Notes: generated by a model from the letters alone, not told the origin. 64,000 nt of DNA from Geomonas limicola (GCF_014193675.1 NZ_BLXZ01000005.1:310001-374000); one strand, 5' to 3'; shown: positions 17,576-26,995, counted from the first letter of the stretch. Made by a program: numbers and translations.

Positions 17576-18771
17576 GAATTAGTGACCTAATGCAACGTGA
17601 ACCATTTGGTTCCATCCTCGAAAGCACCCTTACACACTTTTTCACGGTTCGGCAGGGGAGGGTGCATCACGTCACTTGGTGCTCACGAGACATTCGACAA
17701 GAAGCTGCGGGACAGAAGTGGCTGTGTAATCCGTACCTCAATATCATTTTCAGGCCTGATGTCGAAAAAGAACCGCTGTTGCCCGCTCGATATGAGTTTT
17801 CTAGGTCCACACGCCCTTGGCGTACGCCGCTTAACTATGTCTACTCGTTGCTGGCGACGAATCGGCTCTCCTCGCGACTGCTGGCTACTGCTATCGTCGA
17901 AATCGAACCGCCTCTTGCCAATGCTGAGCAGATGATCATCATTGGTGGGAATCACCACCTAAGGCTGCTGGATTACGGCCTGAATCGTTGTTTTGTAGTG
18001 GCTAAATGTGGAGCACCTACAGTCTTTCTGACCAATGAACTGGCCGTTCGTCACCGCTTCAGTTACTTGCCGATCCCAGACATCCTAGAGTCCGATGCTG
18101 ACAATGGCTGGTACAGCGAAAGACTCATTTTGGGTACCCCGATTAACCGGTTGCGGAATCGACAGATAGCTGCTCGTGCTATTCAACAGGTGATGGATCC
18201 CTTGTTTACCATGTACACAGAAACCCAGGAACTCTGCCCCAGGGACTGGTATAGAACAGAATTAATGGACAGGATCGCAGGGCTTATAAAAAAGAACACC
18301 CTCTTGGATGGCTCGACACGGGATCTCCTAGCCAACGCCTTACCGCGACTCTTCGCCAAAGTAGGGGGGCACGGCATAATCGCCACAACTCAGGCGCACG
18401 GTGATTTCCAACCGGCCAACATCCTAGTTGGAGAGGGAGGGCCTTGGTTGATTGATTGGGAATATACCTGCCGACGGCAGGCCGGCTACGATGCCTTGGT
18501 TCTGGGGTTACGAACCCGCCAGCCCATAGGTTTGCCCCTGAGGGTGAAGCAGGCTCTAGACGGGATGCTACCAGATGATGGGATACTGGCAGGTTGGCCG
18601 CCCACAGACTGGAAGGATGGCTCAAAACGCCCGGCAAACCTTGCTTTATTTCTTCTTGAAGAACTCGAGGGGAAATTGCTGGAGAACGACAATCGTAACT
18701 TTACCTCACTTGAACAAGGCTTGAGGCTGTTCATGGACAACCTGCTGCCGGTCCTGGAACTGCTTCACTAA
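17572..18771 (+). CDS. APH-fold small-molecule kinase-like protein
   Basis: 399 residues. The C-terminal half has the aminoglycoside/choline phosphotransferase catalytic signature HGDFQPANIL (~276) followed by WLIDWEYT (~291), giving the catalytic Asp, the Asn metal ligand and the DxD-like metal site. The N-terminal ~200 residues are not recognisable and do not show an obvious glycine-rich loop. Third member of the coupled nucleotidyltransferase/kinase/kinase set. Phosphorylation of a sugar or alcohol that decorates the polymer is a reasonable inference. Confidence 0.72.
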   Translation: MRISDLMQREPFGSILESTLTHFFTVRQGRVHHVTWCSRDIRQEAAGQKWLCNPYLNIIFRPDVEKEPLLPARYEFSRSTRPWRTPLNYVYSLLATNRLSSRLLATAIVEIEPPLANAEQMIIIGGNHHLRLLDYGLNRCFVVAKCGAPTVFLTNELAVRHRFSYLPIPDILESDADNGWYSERLILGTPINRLRNRQIAARAIQQVMDPLFTMYTETQELCPRDWYRTELMDRIAGLIKKNTLLDGSTRDLLANALPRLFAKVGGHGIIATTQAHGDFQPANILVGEGGPWLIDWEYTCRRQAGYDALVLGLRTRQPIGLPLRVKQALDGMLPDDGILAGWPPTDWKDGSKRPANLALFLLEELEGKLLENDNRNFTSLEQGLRLFMDNLLPVLELLH

Positions 18772-18806
18772 ATGTTTTTCAACCATGCTCTATAGCCGGA
18801 CACCCG

Positions 18807-19991
18807 ATGAGGGCAGAAATGATTTCAGGCCTTAAAATCCTGGTGCTAGCACCGTTCTACCATGAATCCAGCGCCAATCGTCCCCGTATCGTTGCCGAGG
18901 TCCTGGCCAAGTTCGGTGATGTTGATATTGTCACTACCGACTTTGACCATCTTACCAAGCGGAGATCGCTCCCCCTCGAGTACAAGGATTCCCGCTTTTT
19001 ACACCGTCTTCCGACCTTGCCTTATTACCATAACGTAAGTATCGCGAGGTTCGTTTCCCATTTCTGCTTTTCAATTAGAGCTTGGCTTTTTTCAGTCAGA
19101 TCGCGTCACACGTACGATGTCATCTATGCTTCTTTGCCACTCAATCTCATTGCGTGGCTGGTATTCAGGTCACACCGGCAGCAACTACGAATAGTGGATG
19201 TGGTAGACATCTGGCCTGATGTTTTGCCCTTCAAGGAAGTACATCGCAAGCTGCTTGGACCTTTGTTCCGGCTTTGGAAAACATTTTTCATCGGTGCCGT
19301 GTCTAAGGCCGATCTGCTTCTTTCGGTCTCCGACCGGTTTCTTGCGGACTCTCTTCCTTTTTTCAGAGCTCCCGCTTCCTGTGCGGCGAGAGTGTATATC
19401 GGCTGCGAGGGGCTTCCCAAGGGGAAGCGGTTGGGCGGTGATCTGCTAACGCTTGCCTACATTGGTAACATAGGCCATGTCTACGACTTCGAAACACTTT
19501 TGGACGTGATGATTGAAAAAAAAGGTTCAATGAGGCTATTTATCGTCGGTGATGGGGACCGACGTGAGTGGCTGATTACTCGGCTGCAAGAACACCAGTT
19601 ACCCCATAAATATTTCGGTCCGGTCTATGACCCGTCTCTGTTGTCAGAGATTTTTGCTCAGTGTGACGCTGGGTTTAACGGATATAAGAATACCAGCGCA
19701 GCATTCTCTTATAAGGCCAATTCCTATTTTGCAGCAGGGCTTCCAATTTTGAACTCCATGACCGGGGACCTTGAGACACTCGTGGCTGAGCAGGGACTAG
19801 GATTCAACTATAATTCTGGTGACGTCGCATCCCTTGCGAAGGCTGTGGCAAATTTGACTGAGGGAGATAGCCAATTCCTGAGGCGGAACGTAGCAACCTT
19901 TTTTGAGTCTGAACTAGATCTAGATCGGGTGAAGGAAAGCCTTGAAAACTTTTTCAGGATTCACTTTTCCGGTTTGCAACGGCCTCAATGA
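18807..19991 (+). CDS. Glycosyltransferase, GT4-like family
   Basis: 394 residues, GT-B organisation: acceptor half beginning GLKILVLAPFYHESSANRPR, donor half with TLAYIGNIGHVYDFETLLDVM and FSYKANSYFAAGLPIL. The canonical E-x7-E is replaced by a less conserved stretch, as in WcaI/WbuB-type transferases. Alternative ATGs lie 12 bases downstream. It restarts after a 35-base gap, so it may have its own ribosome loading. Confidence 0.85.
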   Translation: MRAEMISGLKILVLAPFYHESSANRPRIVAEVLAKFGDVDIVTTDFDHLTKRRSLPLEYKDSRFLHRLPTLPYYHNVSIARFVSHFCFSIRAWLFSVRSRHTYDVIYASLPLNLIAWLVFRSHRQQLRIVDVVDIWPDVLPFKEVHRKLLGPLFRLWKTFFIGAVSKADLLLSVSDRFLADSLPFFRAPASCAARVYIGCEGLPKGKRLGGDLLTLAYIGNIGHVYDFETLLDVMIEKKGSMRLFIVGDGDRREWLITRLQEHQLPHKYFGPVYDPSLLSEIFAQCDAGFNGYKNTSAAFSYKANSYFAAGLPILNSMTGDLETLVAEQGLGFNYNSGDVASLAKAVANLTEGDSQFLRRNVATFFESELDLDRVKESLENFFRIHFSGLQRPQ

Positions 19992-20028
19992 CGAATGAAC
20001 TTCTTGCCAAGTTTTACCGAGACAGACT

Positions 20029-21228
20029 ATGAATGATGTTTTGATAACGTATGGTTGGGTGCGTTCCTCTTATGCTGCGCTGAGGAATCTTGCCGCGCAT
20101 GGTCTCAGAGTCACCGTCTCGGACAGCCACCGCTTCGGCATGTGTCAAAGTTCCCGGTTAAAAAGCGGTTTCGTGAACTACCCCTCGCACTACGAGGATG
20201 AAGAAGCCTTTGTAGATGCCATCGCTGGGCACTGCAAAGAGTTGAACGTCCGCCTGTTGATGCCATCGCACAACGAGACAGAGGTTCTGGCGCGCCACCG
20301 GGAGCGGTTCCCGGGTGTGCTCGGCTCGCTGCTCCCGGATGCCCGGCACTGCGCCATTTTCAACAACAAGGCTCGCTCCTACGACCTCGCCGACTCCGCA
20401 GGCCTCAGCACCGCCGCACGCATTAGTTACCTGGATCCGGCCGAACTTGCCGGCTCAATCAAAGCTGCCGGCATCGGAAAAACTGTGATCAAGCTGCTGA
20501 CCGGCAACTCGGCCAAGGGCGTCTTCTATGCCGAGACTCCTGAGGAAGCTCAACGGACCGTCCAGAGGCTGATCCGGGAGTACGACCTGGAACCTTCCCG
20601 GTACCCACAGGTCGAGGAGCGTATCTACGGAGAGGGGTGGGGCTGCTCTGCGCTTTACTGGCACGGTCAGCCGATCACCTTTTTCTGCCACCGCAGACTT
20701 CGTGAAAAAATTGCCACCGGTGGTACCAGCACCTTCAGGGAGTCGGCTCATAACGAACAGTTGGTTCAATTCACCGCGGCGCTGCTCGGCAAAATTGGCT
20801 GGCACGGACTTGCCATGGTCGAGTACAAGGTTTGCCCAATAACCGGAAAGATATGGTTCATAGAGGTTAACCCGCGACTGTGGGGTTCCATCCCTCTCGC
20901 CATCAGCGCAGGGGCCGAATTCCCCTACTTGGCTTGGCTCTGCGCTACAGAGGGACCGGATGCTGCGCTGAAGTACCACCAAGACGACAGGGTTCTCATG
21001 CACTGGCGAGGTCGCTGGTTTCTTGGTGATCTTATGCTAGCAGCGACGCAGACGCTCCAAGGAAAGCCGCTACAAGCATTGAGTACAGTGTGCTCCGGTA
21101 AAACAGACGCATTTGACGATCTTTTTCTCGATGATCCCCTTGCCTTTGTGGGTGAAATACTTCACTATGGGAGCCGTTTTGTCGCCTCGCGCAGCCTTAA
21201 TCCAGCAGAAAAAGGAATGGTTGGTTAG
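20029..21228 (+). CDS. ATP-grasp ligase-like enzyme
   Basis: 399-residue ATP-grasp protein resembling the carbamoyl-phosphate-synthase-like branch. Seen: N-terminal Rossmann-like pre-ATP-grasp region (DVLITYGWVRSSYAALRNLA), the lysine strand KTVIKLLTGNSAKGVFY, and the Mg-binding motif WFIEVNPRLWGS (~285). Such enzymes join a carboxylate to an amine or thiol through an acyl phosphate. In a polysaccharide cluster this could attach an amino acid to an amino sugar (inference). One base separates it from the HAD phosphatase that follows. Confidence 0.82.
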   Translation: MNDVLITYGWVRSSYAALRNLAAHGLRVTVSDSHRFGMCQSSRLKSGFVNYPSHYEDEEAFVDAIAGHCKELNVRLLMPSHNETEVLARHRERFPGVLGSLLPDARHCAIFNNKARSYDLADSAGLSTAARISYLDPAELAGSIKAAGIGKTVIKLLTGNSAKGVFYAETPEEAQRTVQRLIREYDLEPSRYPQVEERIYGEGWGCSALYWHGQPITFFCHRRLREKIATGGTSTFRESAHNEQLVQFTAALLGKIGWHGLAMVEYKVCPITGKIWFIEVNPRLWGSIPLAISAGAEFPYLAWLCATEGPDAALKYHQDDRVLMHWRGRWFLGDLMLAATQTLQGKPLQALSTVCSGKTDAFDDLFLDDPLAFVGEILHYGSRFVASRSLNPAEKGMVG

Positions 21229-21229
21229 G

Positions 21230-21874
21230 ATGCAGCGCCTTATTTTTGATTTTGACGGAACGATAACTTCGCGGGACACTACCAGGTTCCTGGTTGCTGA
21301 ACTTCTGCGTGCCCGCCCTTGGAAAACTCCGGTGGTCGCCGCTCAGTTGGCCCCGCTCATTGCTGGCAGGTCAACTGATGCCATTCAGTCATGCAAGCTG
21401 CGCTGCATCGGGGAGGCCATTCGTGGTACAACAGAACAGCAGCTCTCTTCTGCCTTGGATCGTTTCGCGAGCAGGGTCCGTGCGCTTTTTAGGCCGGAAC
21501 TGATAAAGACCATTGAGCAGCACCGGGAGGCGGGGGGCGAGGTCATTCTCGCCAGCGCCTCTCCTGGCTTCGCACTCCGGCCGCTTTTTGCCGAATATGG
21601 CCTGACCGTTATTGCTACCGAGTTCGAGTGCCGAAACGGCATCTTTACCGGGCGAACCATCGGTTCTTCCTGCTTTGGGGAGGCAAAGGCTGAAGCGGTT
21701 CGTAACTACCTTCATAGCACAGGCGATAGGGAAGTTGCTGCTGCCTGGTCTGATTCAATAACCGATTTGCCGGTCATGCTATTGGCCCGCGACCGGGTGT
21801 GGTATTGCTCAGCGGACCACGCGCAGAAGATGCGCCAGGCGGACCCCGAAGGTAACTTCGTGATCAGCCCCTGA
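21230..21874 (+). CDS. HAD-superfamily phosphatase (phosphoserine-phosphatase-like)
   Basis: 214 residues. Motif I DFDGTITSRD (nucleophile Asp at ~7), motif II serine in LASASPG, and motif IV DSITDLPVM place it in HAD subclass IB with phosphoserine phosphatase and its relatives. Start ATG 21230 lies one base after the ATP-grasp stop; earlier in-frame starts lie inside that gene. It probably acts with its neighbour, hydrolysing a phosphomonoester in sugar or amino-acid precursor synthesis; the substrate is not determinable. Confidence 0.85.
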   Translation: MQRLIFDFDGTITSRDTTRFLVAELLRARPWKTPVVAAQLAPLIAGRSTDAIQSCKLRCIGEAIRGTTEQQLSSALDRFASRVRALFRPELIKTIEQHREAGGEVILASASPGFALRPLFAEYGLTVIATEFECRNGIFTGRTIGSSCFGEAKAEAVRNYLHSTGDREVAAAWSDSITDLPVMLLARDRVWYCSADHAQKMRQADPEGNFVISP

Positions 21875-21899
21875 ATTTTGAAATTGCCGGAGTCCCCGC

Positions 21900-23069
21900 A
21901 TGAATCCCCTTGTTGATACTATCGTAGCCGCTCTGGCCGCAGTTCTTGAGAACCCGGCCAACTTCGTACCGCTTCATATCCCAGAGTTCTCCGGAAACGA
22001 GAAGGCTTACCTCGCCGATTGTATCGACTCCAATTTCGTCTCCTCCGTCGGGGCCTACGTCGACCGGTTCGAGGAGATGCTTGCGGAGTTCACTGGTGTG
22101 AAGAAGGCGATCGTCACGGTCAACGGTACGGCCGCCCTGCATGCCTGCCTGCACCTGGCGGGTGTGGAGCCGGGCGATGAGGTGATGGTACCGACCTTCA
22201 CCTTTATCGCCACCGCGAACGCCGTCTGGTACTGCGGCGCCACCTCGCATTTCGTCGATGTGAGTGAGGAGACCCTGGGGCTGGACCCGTTCCGGCTCAG
22301 AACCTACCTTGAAGAGATTGCCCAAGTGCAGGGTGGCGTCTGTCGCAACAGGAAGACTGGTGCACGTATCCGCGCCGTCGTCCCCATGCACAGTTTCGGG
22401 CACCCGGTCGACCTCGATCCTTTGGTGCAGCTGTGCGAAGAGTTCCAGTTGGTGCTCATCGAAGACGCAGCAGAATCTCTCGGCTCCTACTACAAAGGCG
22501 TTCACACCGGCAGCTTCGGGGCCTGCGCAGCTCTTAGTTTCAACGGCAACAAGATCATCACCACCGGAGGCGGCGGGGCTATTCTGACCAACGACGAGGA
22601 ACTCGGCCGGCTCGCCAAGCACGTCACTACCACGGCGAAGGTGCCGCACCGCTGGGAGTTCAACCACGACCGGGTCGGCTTCAACTACCGGATGCCCGCG
22701 CTTAACGCTGCCCTTGGTTGTGCCCAGCTCGAACAGGTCCCCGGATTCCTCGCTCGTAAGCGAGTGCTGGCCGCCAAGTACCAGGAACAGTTCGCTGGGA
22801 TCAATGGTGTCAGGTTTTTCACGGAGCCCGGCTTCGCGACCAGCAATTACTGGCTTAACGCCCTGGTTCTCGAGGAAGAGCGCGCCGAGTTGCGGGATTG
22901 CCTCTTGGAGCAGACCAACGAACGCGGCTTGATGACCCGACCGGCCTGGACTCTGATGCACCGGCTCCCGATGTTTTCCAAGAATCCTCGAATGGATCTC
23001 TTTGTTGCTGAAAGTCTGGAGCGTCGCTTGGTGAACATTCCGAGCAGCGCCTACCTTGCCGGAGCCTGA
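21900..23069 (+). CDS. LegC/PglE-type sugar aminotransferase (DegT/DnrJ family)
   Basis: PLP enzyme that transaminates the 4-keto group of UDP-4-keto-6-deoxy-GlcNAc-type sugars. 389 residues with the family landmarks VNGTAALHACLHLAGV, PTFTFIATANAV, IEDAAESLG, and the PLP lysine in SFNGNKIITTGGGG. The N-terminal extension FVPLHIPEFSGNEKAYL is characteristic of the LegC subgroup. The next gene is a 4,6-dehydratase that would supply its substrate, so the pair makes a 4-amino-4,6-dideoxy sugar as in bacillosamine or legionaminic acid routes. No partner acetyltransferase is in the window. Confidence 0.93.
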   Translation: MNPLVDTIVAALAAVLENPANFVPLHIPEFSGNEKAYLADCIDSNFVSSVGAYVDRFEEMLAEFTGVKKAIVTVNGTAALHACLHLAGVEPGDEVMVPTFTFIATANAVWYCGATSHFVDVSEETLGLDPFRLRTYLEEIAQVQGGVCRNRKTGARIRAVVPMHSFGHPVDLDPLVQLCEEFQLVLIEDAAESLGSYYKGVHTGSFGACAALSFNGNKIITTGGGGAILTNDEELGRLAKHVTTTAKVPHRWEFNHDRVGFNYRMPALNAALGCAQLEQVPGFLARKRVLAAKYQEQFAGINGVRFFTEPGFATSNYWLNALVLEEERAELRDCLLEQTNERGLMTRPAWTLMHRLPMFSKNPRMDLFVAESLERRLVNIPSSAYLAGA

Positions 23070-23136
23070 CGGGGGAGAGGGGACCAAAACTTGCTATCGG
23101 GTACCGCGCCATGCGGGGCCTTACCGGAGAGGGAAC

Positions 23137-24324
23137 ATGGACATCCTAGATCTTATCGGCAGACGTGAGGAGCTTTTCGTTCAAGATATCGCCAGCCACG
23201 AAGCCGAGCTTACTTCACTCGTACAACAATCTTCCTTCCTTATCCTCGGCGGCGCCGGATCCATCGGCCAAGAGGTGGTCAAGCAGATCTTCAGACGGAG
23301 TCCGCAGCGGCTGCATGTCGTTGATATCAGCGAAAACAACATGGTGGAACTTGTCCGGGATGTGCGCAGTTCCCTTGGATATATCCCCGGAGACTTCCAA
23401 ACCCTCGCTCTGGACTCGGGGTCCCCGGAATTTGAGGCCTTTCTCGCCACCCAAAATAGCTACGATTACGTCCTGAACCTCTCTGCTCTCAAGCACGTGC
23501 GGAGCGAGAAGGACCCCTTCACTCTGATGCGCCTTGTGAATGTGAATATCTTCAACACCGATACCTCACTGCAGCAGGCTATCCGCATGGGAGCCAAAAA
23601 ATATTTCTGCGTCTCCACCGACAAGGCTGCCAATCCCGTTAACATGATGGGTGCCTCGAAACGGATCATGGAGATGTTCCTGATGAGGCGCAGCCTGGAA
23701 ATCCCGGTTTCCACGGCGCGGTTTGCCAACGTTGCTTTCTCGGATGGCAGCCTTCTGCATGGCTTCAATCAGCGCATCATGAAGCGCCAGCCGTTGTCGG
23801 CCCCACAGGACGTGAAGCGCTACTTCGTTACTCCAGAAGAGTCTGGTGAGCTTTGCCTGCTCTCCTGTTTGCTGGGGGAGAACCGGGACATTTTTTTCCC
23901 AAAACTGAGCGAACGGCTGCACCTGATAACCTTCGCGGAAATCGCTGTGAAGTACCTGGAACAAAGAGGCTATACCCCTTTCCTTTGTTCGACCGAGGAC
24001 GAGGCACGCGAACGCGTCACCGAGCTTTCCGTGCAAGGAAAGTGGCCTTGCTACTTTTTCGACAGCGATACCACTGGCGAAAAGGATTTTGAGGAGTTTT
24101 TCATGGCTGATGAGCATCTCGACCTACAGCGCTTCCAGTCTATCGGAATCGTGAAGAACGAGGCGCTTTTCGATCCGGCGTTGCTTGACCTTTTCGTAGA
24201 GAAGATTGCACTTCTAAAAAAACGCGGGATGTGGACCAAGGAAGAGATGGTGCAACTCTTCACTGTCATGATCCCTGAGTTTGGCCACAAAGAGACGGGG
24301 AAATACCTCGACGGACGGATGTAA
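23137..24324 (+). CDS. UDP-N-acetylhexosamine 4,6-dehydratase-like SDR (LegB/PglF/CapE type)
   Basis: 395 residues. NAD(P) site FLILGGAGSIGQ (~34-45), and the active-site region STDKAANPVNMMGASK, with the Met-for-Tyr substitution typical of the FlaA1/PglF-type dehydratases. Converts a UDP-GlcNAc-type nucleotide sugar to the 4-keto-6-deoxy form. ATG 23137 follows GGAGAGGG; a longer frame from 23056 has 27 non-family residues and overlaps the preceding gene. The C-terminal ~100 residues extend beyond the core domain. Forms a pathway pair with the upstream aminotransferase. Confidence 0.9.
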   Translation: MDILDLIGRREELFVQDIASHEAELTSLVQQSSFLILGGAGSIGQEVVKQIFRRSPQRLHVVDISENNMVELVRDVRSSLGYIPGDFQTLALDSGSPEFEAFLATQNSYDYVLNLSALKHVRSEKDPFTLMRLVNVNIFNTDTSLQQAIRMGAKKYFCVSTDKAANPVNMMGASKRIMEMFLMRRSLEIPVSTARFANVAFSDGSLLHGFNQRIMKRQPLSAPQDVKRYFVTPEESGELCLLSCLLGENRDIFFPKLSERLHLITFAEIAVKYLEQRGYTPFLCSTEDEARERVTELSVQGKWPCYFFDSDTTGEKDFEEFFMADEHLDLQRFQSIGIVKNEALFDPALLDLFVEKIALLKKRGMWTKEEMVQLFTVMIPEFGHKETGKYLDGRM

Positions 24325-24327
24325 ACC

Positions 24328-25005
24328 ATGAAACGATTAGTCGATCTTGCTTGTTCGCTGGCTGCACTTTTGGTCCTCTCACCTCTGTTCATCCCGGTTA
24401 TGATCATCCTGCGTTGCACCGGGGAGGGCGAGATCTTCTACCGCCAGGAGCGGATCGGCTTGGGCGGCAAGCCCTTTGGGCTCTACAAGTTTGCCACGAT
24501 GTTGAAGGACAGTCCGAACTTGGGAAAAGGGCTCTTCACCACCGAAGGTGACCCGCGCATTCTTCCTTTTGGACGGTTTCTTCGTGCCACGAAGATCAAC
24601 GAGTTGCCCCAACTCCTCAATATCGCAATTGGGGATATGAGCATCATTGGTCCCCGTCCTCTGGTTCCTTCCCAGTTTGCCATGTACGCGCCCGAGGTGC
24701 GTGCGGACCTTAGCCGGGTACGCCCGGGTCTCTCGGGTATCGGATCCATCGTCTTCCGCGACGAGGAAGCTATCCTTACCAAGAGCCCGAAGGGATACTT
24801 GCGGTGCTTTAAAGAAGACATCACCCCATACAAGGGTGCTCTTGAACAGTGGTACATCGAGAGACAAACAGTTTTTCTTGATCTGCTCCTCATTGCGTTG
24901 ACGGTTGCTGCTGTGTTGGCGCCGTCCAGCAATCTCTTTCAAAAAATTCTCAAGGACTTACCGGACCCTCCCTCTGAACTAAAATGTCTGTTGGCAACAG
25001 AATAG
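24328..25005 (+). CDS. Phosphoglycosyl transferase, PglC/WcaJ-type (monotopic)
   Basis: Initiates polymer assembly by transferring a sugar-1-phosphate from UDP-sugar to undecaprenyl phosphate. 225 residues: one N-terminal re-entrant hydrophobic helix (LVDLACSLAALLVLSPLFIP), the KFATM...LRATKINELPQLLN core and GDMSIIGPRPLVP, all hallmarks of the bacterial sugar transferase family. The short PglC-like form and its position after the dehydratase and aminotransferase suggest the 4-amino-6-deoxy sugar is the first residue. A second hydrophobic stretch near the C-terminus (~188-205) is unusual for PglC. Confidence 0.92.
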   Translation: MKRLVDLACSLAALLVLSPLFIPVMIILRCTGEGEIFYRQERIGLGGKPFGLYKFATMLKDSPNLGKGLFTTEGDPRILPFGRFLRATKINELPQLLNIAIGDMSIIGPRPLVPSQFAMYAPEVRADLSRVRPGLSGIGSIVFRDEEAILTKSPKGYLRCFKEDITPYKGALEQWYIERQTVFLDLLLIALTVAAVLAPSSNLFQKILKDLPDPPSELKCLLATE

Positions 25006-25216
25006 GCCGCACCTGCGAGCTACCGCTTTGTCCGTCTCCATTCTAATGGTCAGGAGACACCTGCCCGCCAGCCACTGTCGTACCAACCGCGTTGCTTTGA
25101 CAGTTATCTCCTACCGCGCCAGTCAGGACAATCCCATCTTCTCTCAATACATGTGAACGAGTTAAATGATTTGTCAGTTGACCTAGAAAAATATGGTATT
25201 CTCAGTGTGCTGACAT

Positions 25217-25222
25217 TATAAT
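25217..25222 (+). promoter_or_regulatory. Putative -10 box before the WecA-like gene
   Basis: Perfect TATAAT 46 bases before the start codon in an AT-rich stretch. The -35 at 17-bp spacing (TGGTAT) is poor, so an activator or an extended context would be needed. Confidence 0.4.
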
Positions 25223-25267
25223 GCACCAAAACCAGCCTCTACCGATCGTGCAGCACCTTGGTATGAA

Positions 25268-26932
25268 ATGCCATCCATCTACGTCTTTTACATATTTCTC
25301 ACGTCATTATTTACCTCGCTCGTTTTGATCCCCAACATCTCGCGTCTTGCCGTCTCCATTGGTATCTTCGACGAGATCAACGAGCGGAAGACCCACACTG
25401 GGGCCGTGCCGCGTCTGGGGGGGATTGCTATTTTCTTTGCGCTCCTTCTGGGGGTCATTCTCTTCACCGAGATTGACCGCGGGATGCGGGGGTTCCTGGC
25501 TGGCGGCCTCGTCGTCTTCCTCACTGGCCTCACTGACGATCTGGAGCAGATTACCGCGGAAAAGAAATTCCTCGGCGAGGTGATGGCTGCCCTCATCGTT
25601 ACCGTTGTCGGTGACATCCGCGTCACCAGCATCGGCGACCTTTTTGGCAACGGGGAGATCCTCCTCGGCTTCTTTTCAATACCTTTCACCATCTTTGTCA
25701 TCGTGGGGGTGATCAACTCCATCAACCTCCTGGACGGGCTCGATGGCCTGGCCGGAGGAGTTACCGCCATTGCCGCGGCGGCCTTTGGATTCCTGTCGTA
25801 CATCGCAGGGGATAACATGATGGTCGGCGTGAGTGCGGCGCTGCTTGGTGCGGTGGTGGGGTTCTTGAAGTTCAACAGCTACCCGGCCCGCATTTTCATG
25901 GGGGACGGCGGAAGCCTCTTTCTTGGCTACTGCCTCGCCGTACTGTCGGTGCACCTGGTGCAGCACAACTATATGTCGGGGGTGGGGTCGGAACTGACCC
26001 CCTTGATCATCCTGGCCGTGCCGGTATTCGATACCCTGTTCGTCATGGGGAAGCGACTGGTCAACGGCAAGAAGATGTTCAGCCCGGACCGCTCTCACAT
26101 CCACCACCGCTTCATGGACCTGGGCCTAGGACACAAGACGACGGTGATCCTGGTCTACGGGTTGAGCTATTTCCTGGCGACCTACGCCGTCATGTTCCGC
26201 CTGCTGCCGGACCGTGTGCAACTGATCAACCTGGTCCTGCTCCTGGTGTTCTTCTGCCTGGCCAACTGGGCCCTCGCCAAGCTCCTGGAAGGGAAAGACC
26301 ACCGGTTCCTGCGCGACGACCACGCCTTGATAAATGCCTTCTCCTACCGCTGGATGGTAAAGTACTCCCATTACTTCCTGCTTACGGTACGCTACCTGAT
26401 TCTCGTTATCCTGTTGCTGCCGCTTTTCATCATCACCGGTCCCTCCAATCTTGCCAATTCCTCGGTGGCCTGGCTCCTGATCGTTGCGACCGTGGTTCTT
26501 TTCCTGCAGACGGCTGATCAGGGAAACTTCTTCCTGCAGATCCTCATCTACTTCAACGGAGCCTTTCTCATTTACGTGGTGGAAAACAGCGGGCGCGAGG
26601 TCGAGCTGCTCGATGTCCCGGTGACGTTCGTCTCGAACTTCCTGTTTGCCATGGTCCTGGTCTGCGTGCTCATTCTGCTCATGCTGCGGAAAAAGACCAA
26701 GTTCCTGATGGACTCGCCGTTGGAGTACTTCATCCTGTTTATCGCAGTCACCATTCCCCTGCTGCCTACCTCGTTCATTGCGCCGGTGCACCTTCTGAGT
26801 GTGGCCGGGAAGTCGATGATTCTCTTCCTGGGGCTCAAGATGGTGGTGCTCCTCGAGGCTCGGCGCAACCGGAAAATCCTTGCCGCGACCATATTGAGCC
26901 TGTTTTCCTTGGCGGTGAAAAGTTTTCTGTAG
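25268..26932 (+). CDS. WecA/TagO-type polyprenyl-phosphate sugar-1-phosphate transferase with long C-terminal extension
   Basis: Polytopic membrane enzyme that loads an N-acetylhexosamine-1-phosphate on undecaprenyl phosphate. Catalytic signatures: GLTDDLEQI (DDxxD-like), NLLDGLDGLAGG, FMGDGGSLFLG and the HIHHRFMDLGL loop. 554 residues against ~330-370 for WecA: the last ~200 residues add about six further hydrophobic segments without a motif I can name. The gene is separated by 262 bases from the PglC-type gene and has its own -10 box, so it may serve a second glycan pathway. Confidence 0.9.
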   Translation: MPSIYVFYIFLTSLFTSLVLIPNISRLAVSIGIFDEINERKTHTGAVPRLGGIAIFFALLLGVILFTEIDRGMRGFLAGGLVVFLTGLTDDLEQITAEKKFLGEVMAALIVTVVGDIRVTSIGDLFGNGEILLGFFSIPFTIFVIVGVINSINLLDGLDGLAGGVTAIAAAAFGFLSYIAGDNMMVGVSAALLGAVVGFLKFNSYPARIFMGDGGSLFLGYCLAVLSVHLVQHNYMSGVGSELTPLIILAVPVFDTLFVMGKRLVNGKKMFSPDRSHIHHRFMDLGLGHKTTVILVYGLSYFLATYAVMFRLLPDRVQLINLVLLLVFFCLANWALAKLLEGKDHRFLRDDHALINAFSYRWMVKYSHYFLLTVRYLILVILLLPLFIITGPSNLANSSVAWLLIVATVVLFLQTADQGNFFLQILIYFNGAFLIYVVENSGREVELLDVPVTFVSNFLFAMVLVCVLILLMLRKKTKFLMDSPLEYFILFIAVTIPLLPTSFIAPVHLLSVAGKSMILFLGLKMVVLLEARRNRKILAATILSLFSLAVKSFL

Positions 26933-26953
26933 GCTGTTCAAATCCTGCACAAA

Positions 26954-26995
26954 AGAAAAACGGCAAGGCCATAGAGGCCTTGCCGTTTTTCTTTT
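26954..26995. terminator. Bidirectional rho-independent terminator
   Basis: AAAAACGGCAAGGCC pairs with GGCCTTGCCGTTTTT around ATAGA. It closes the polysaccharide locus on + and the small membrane gene on -. Confidence 0.95.
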
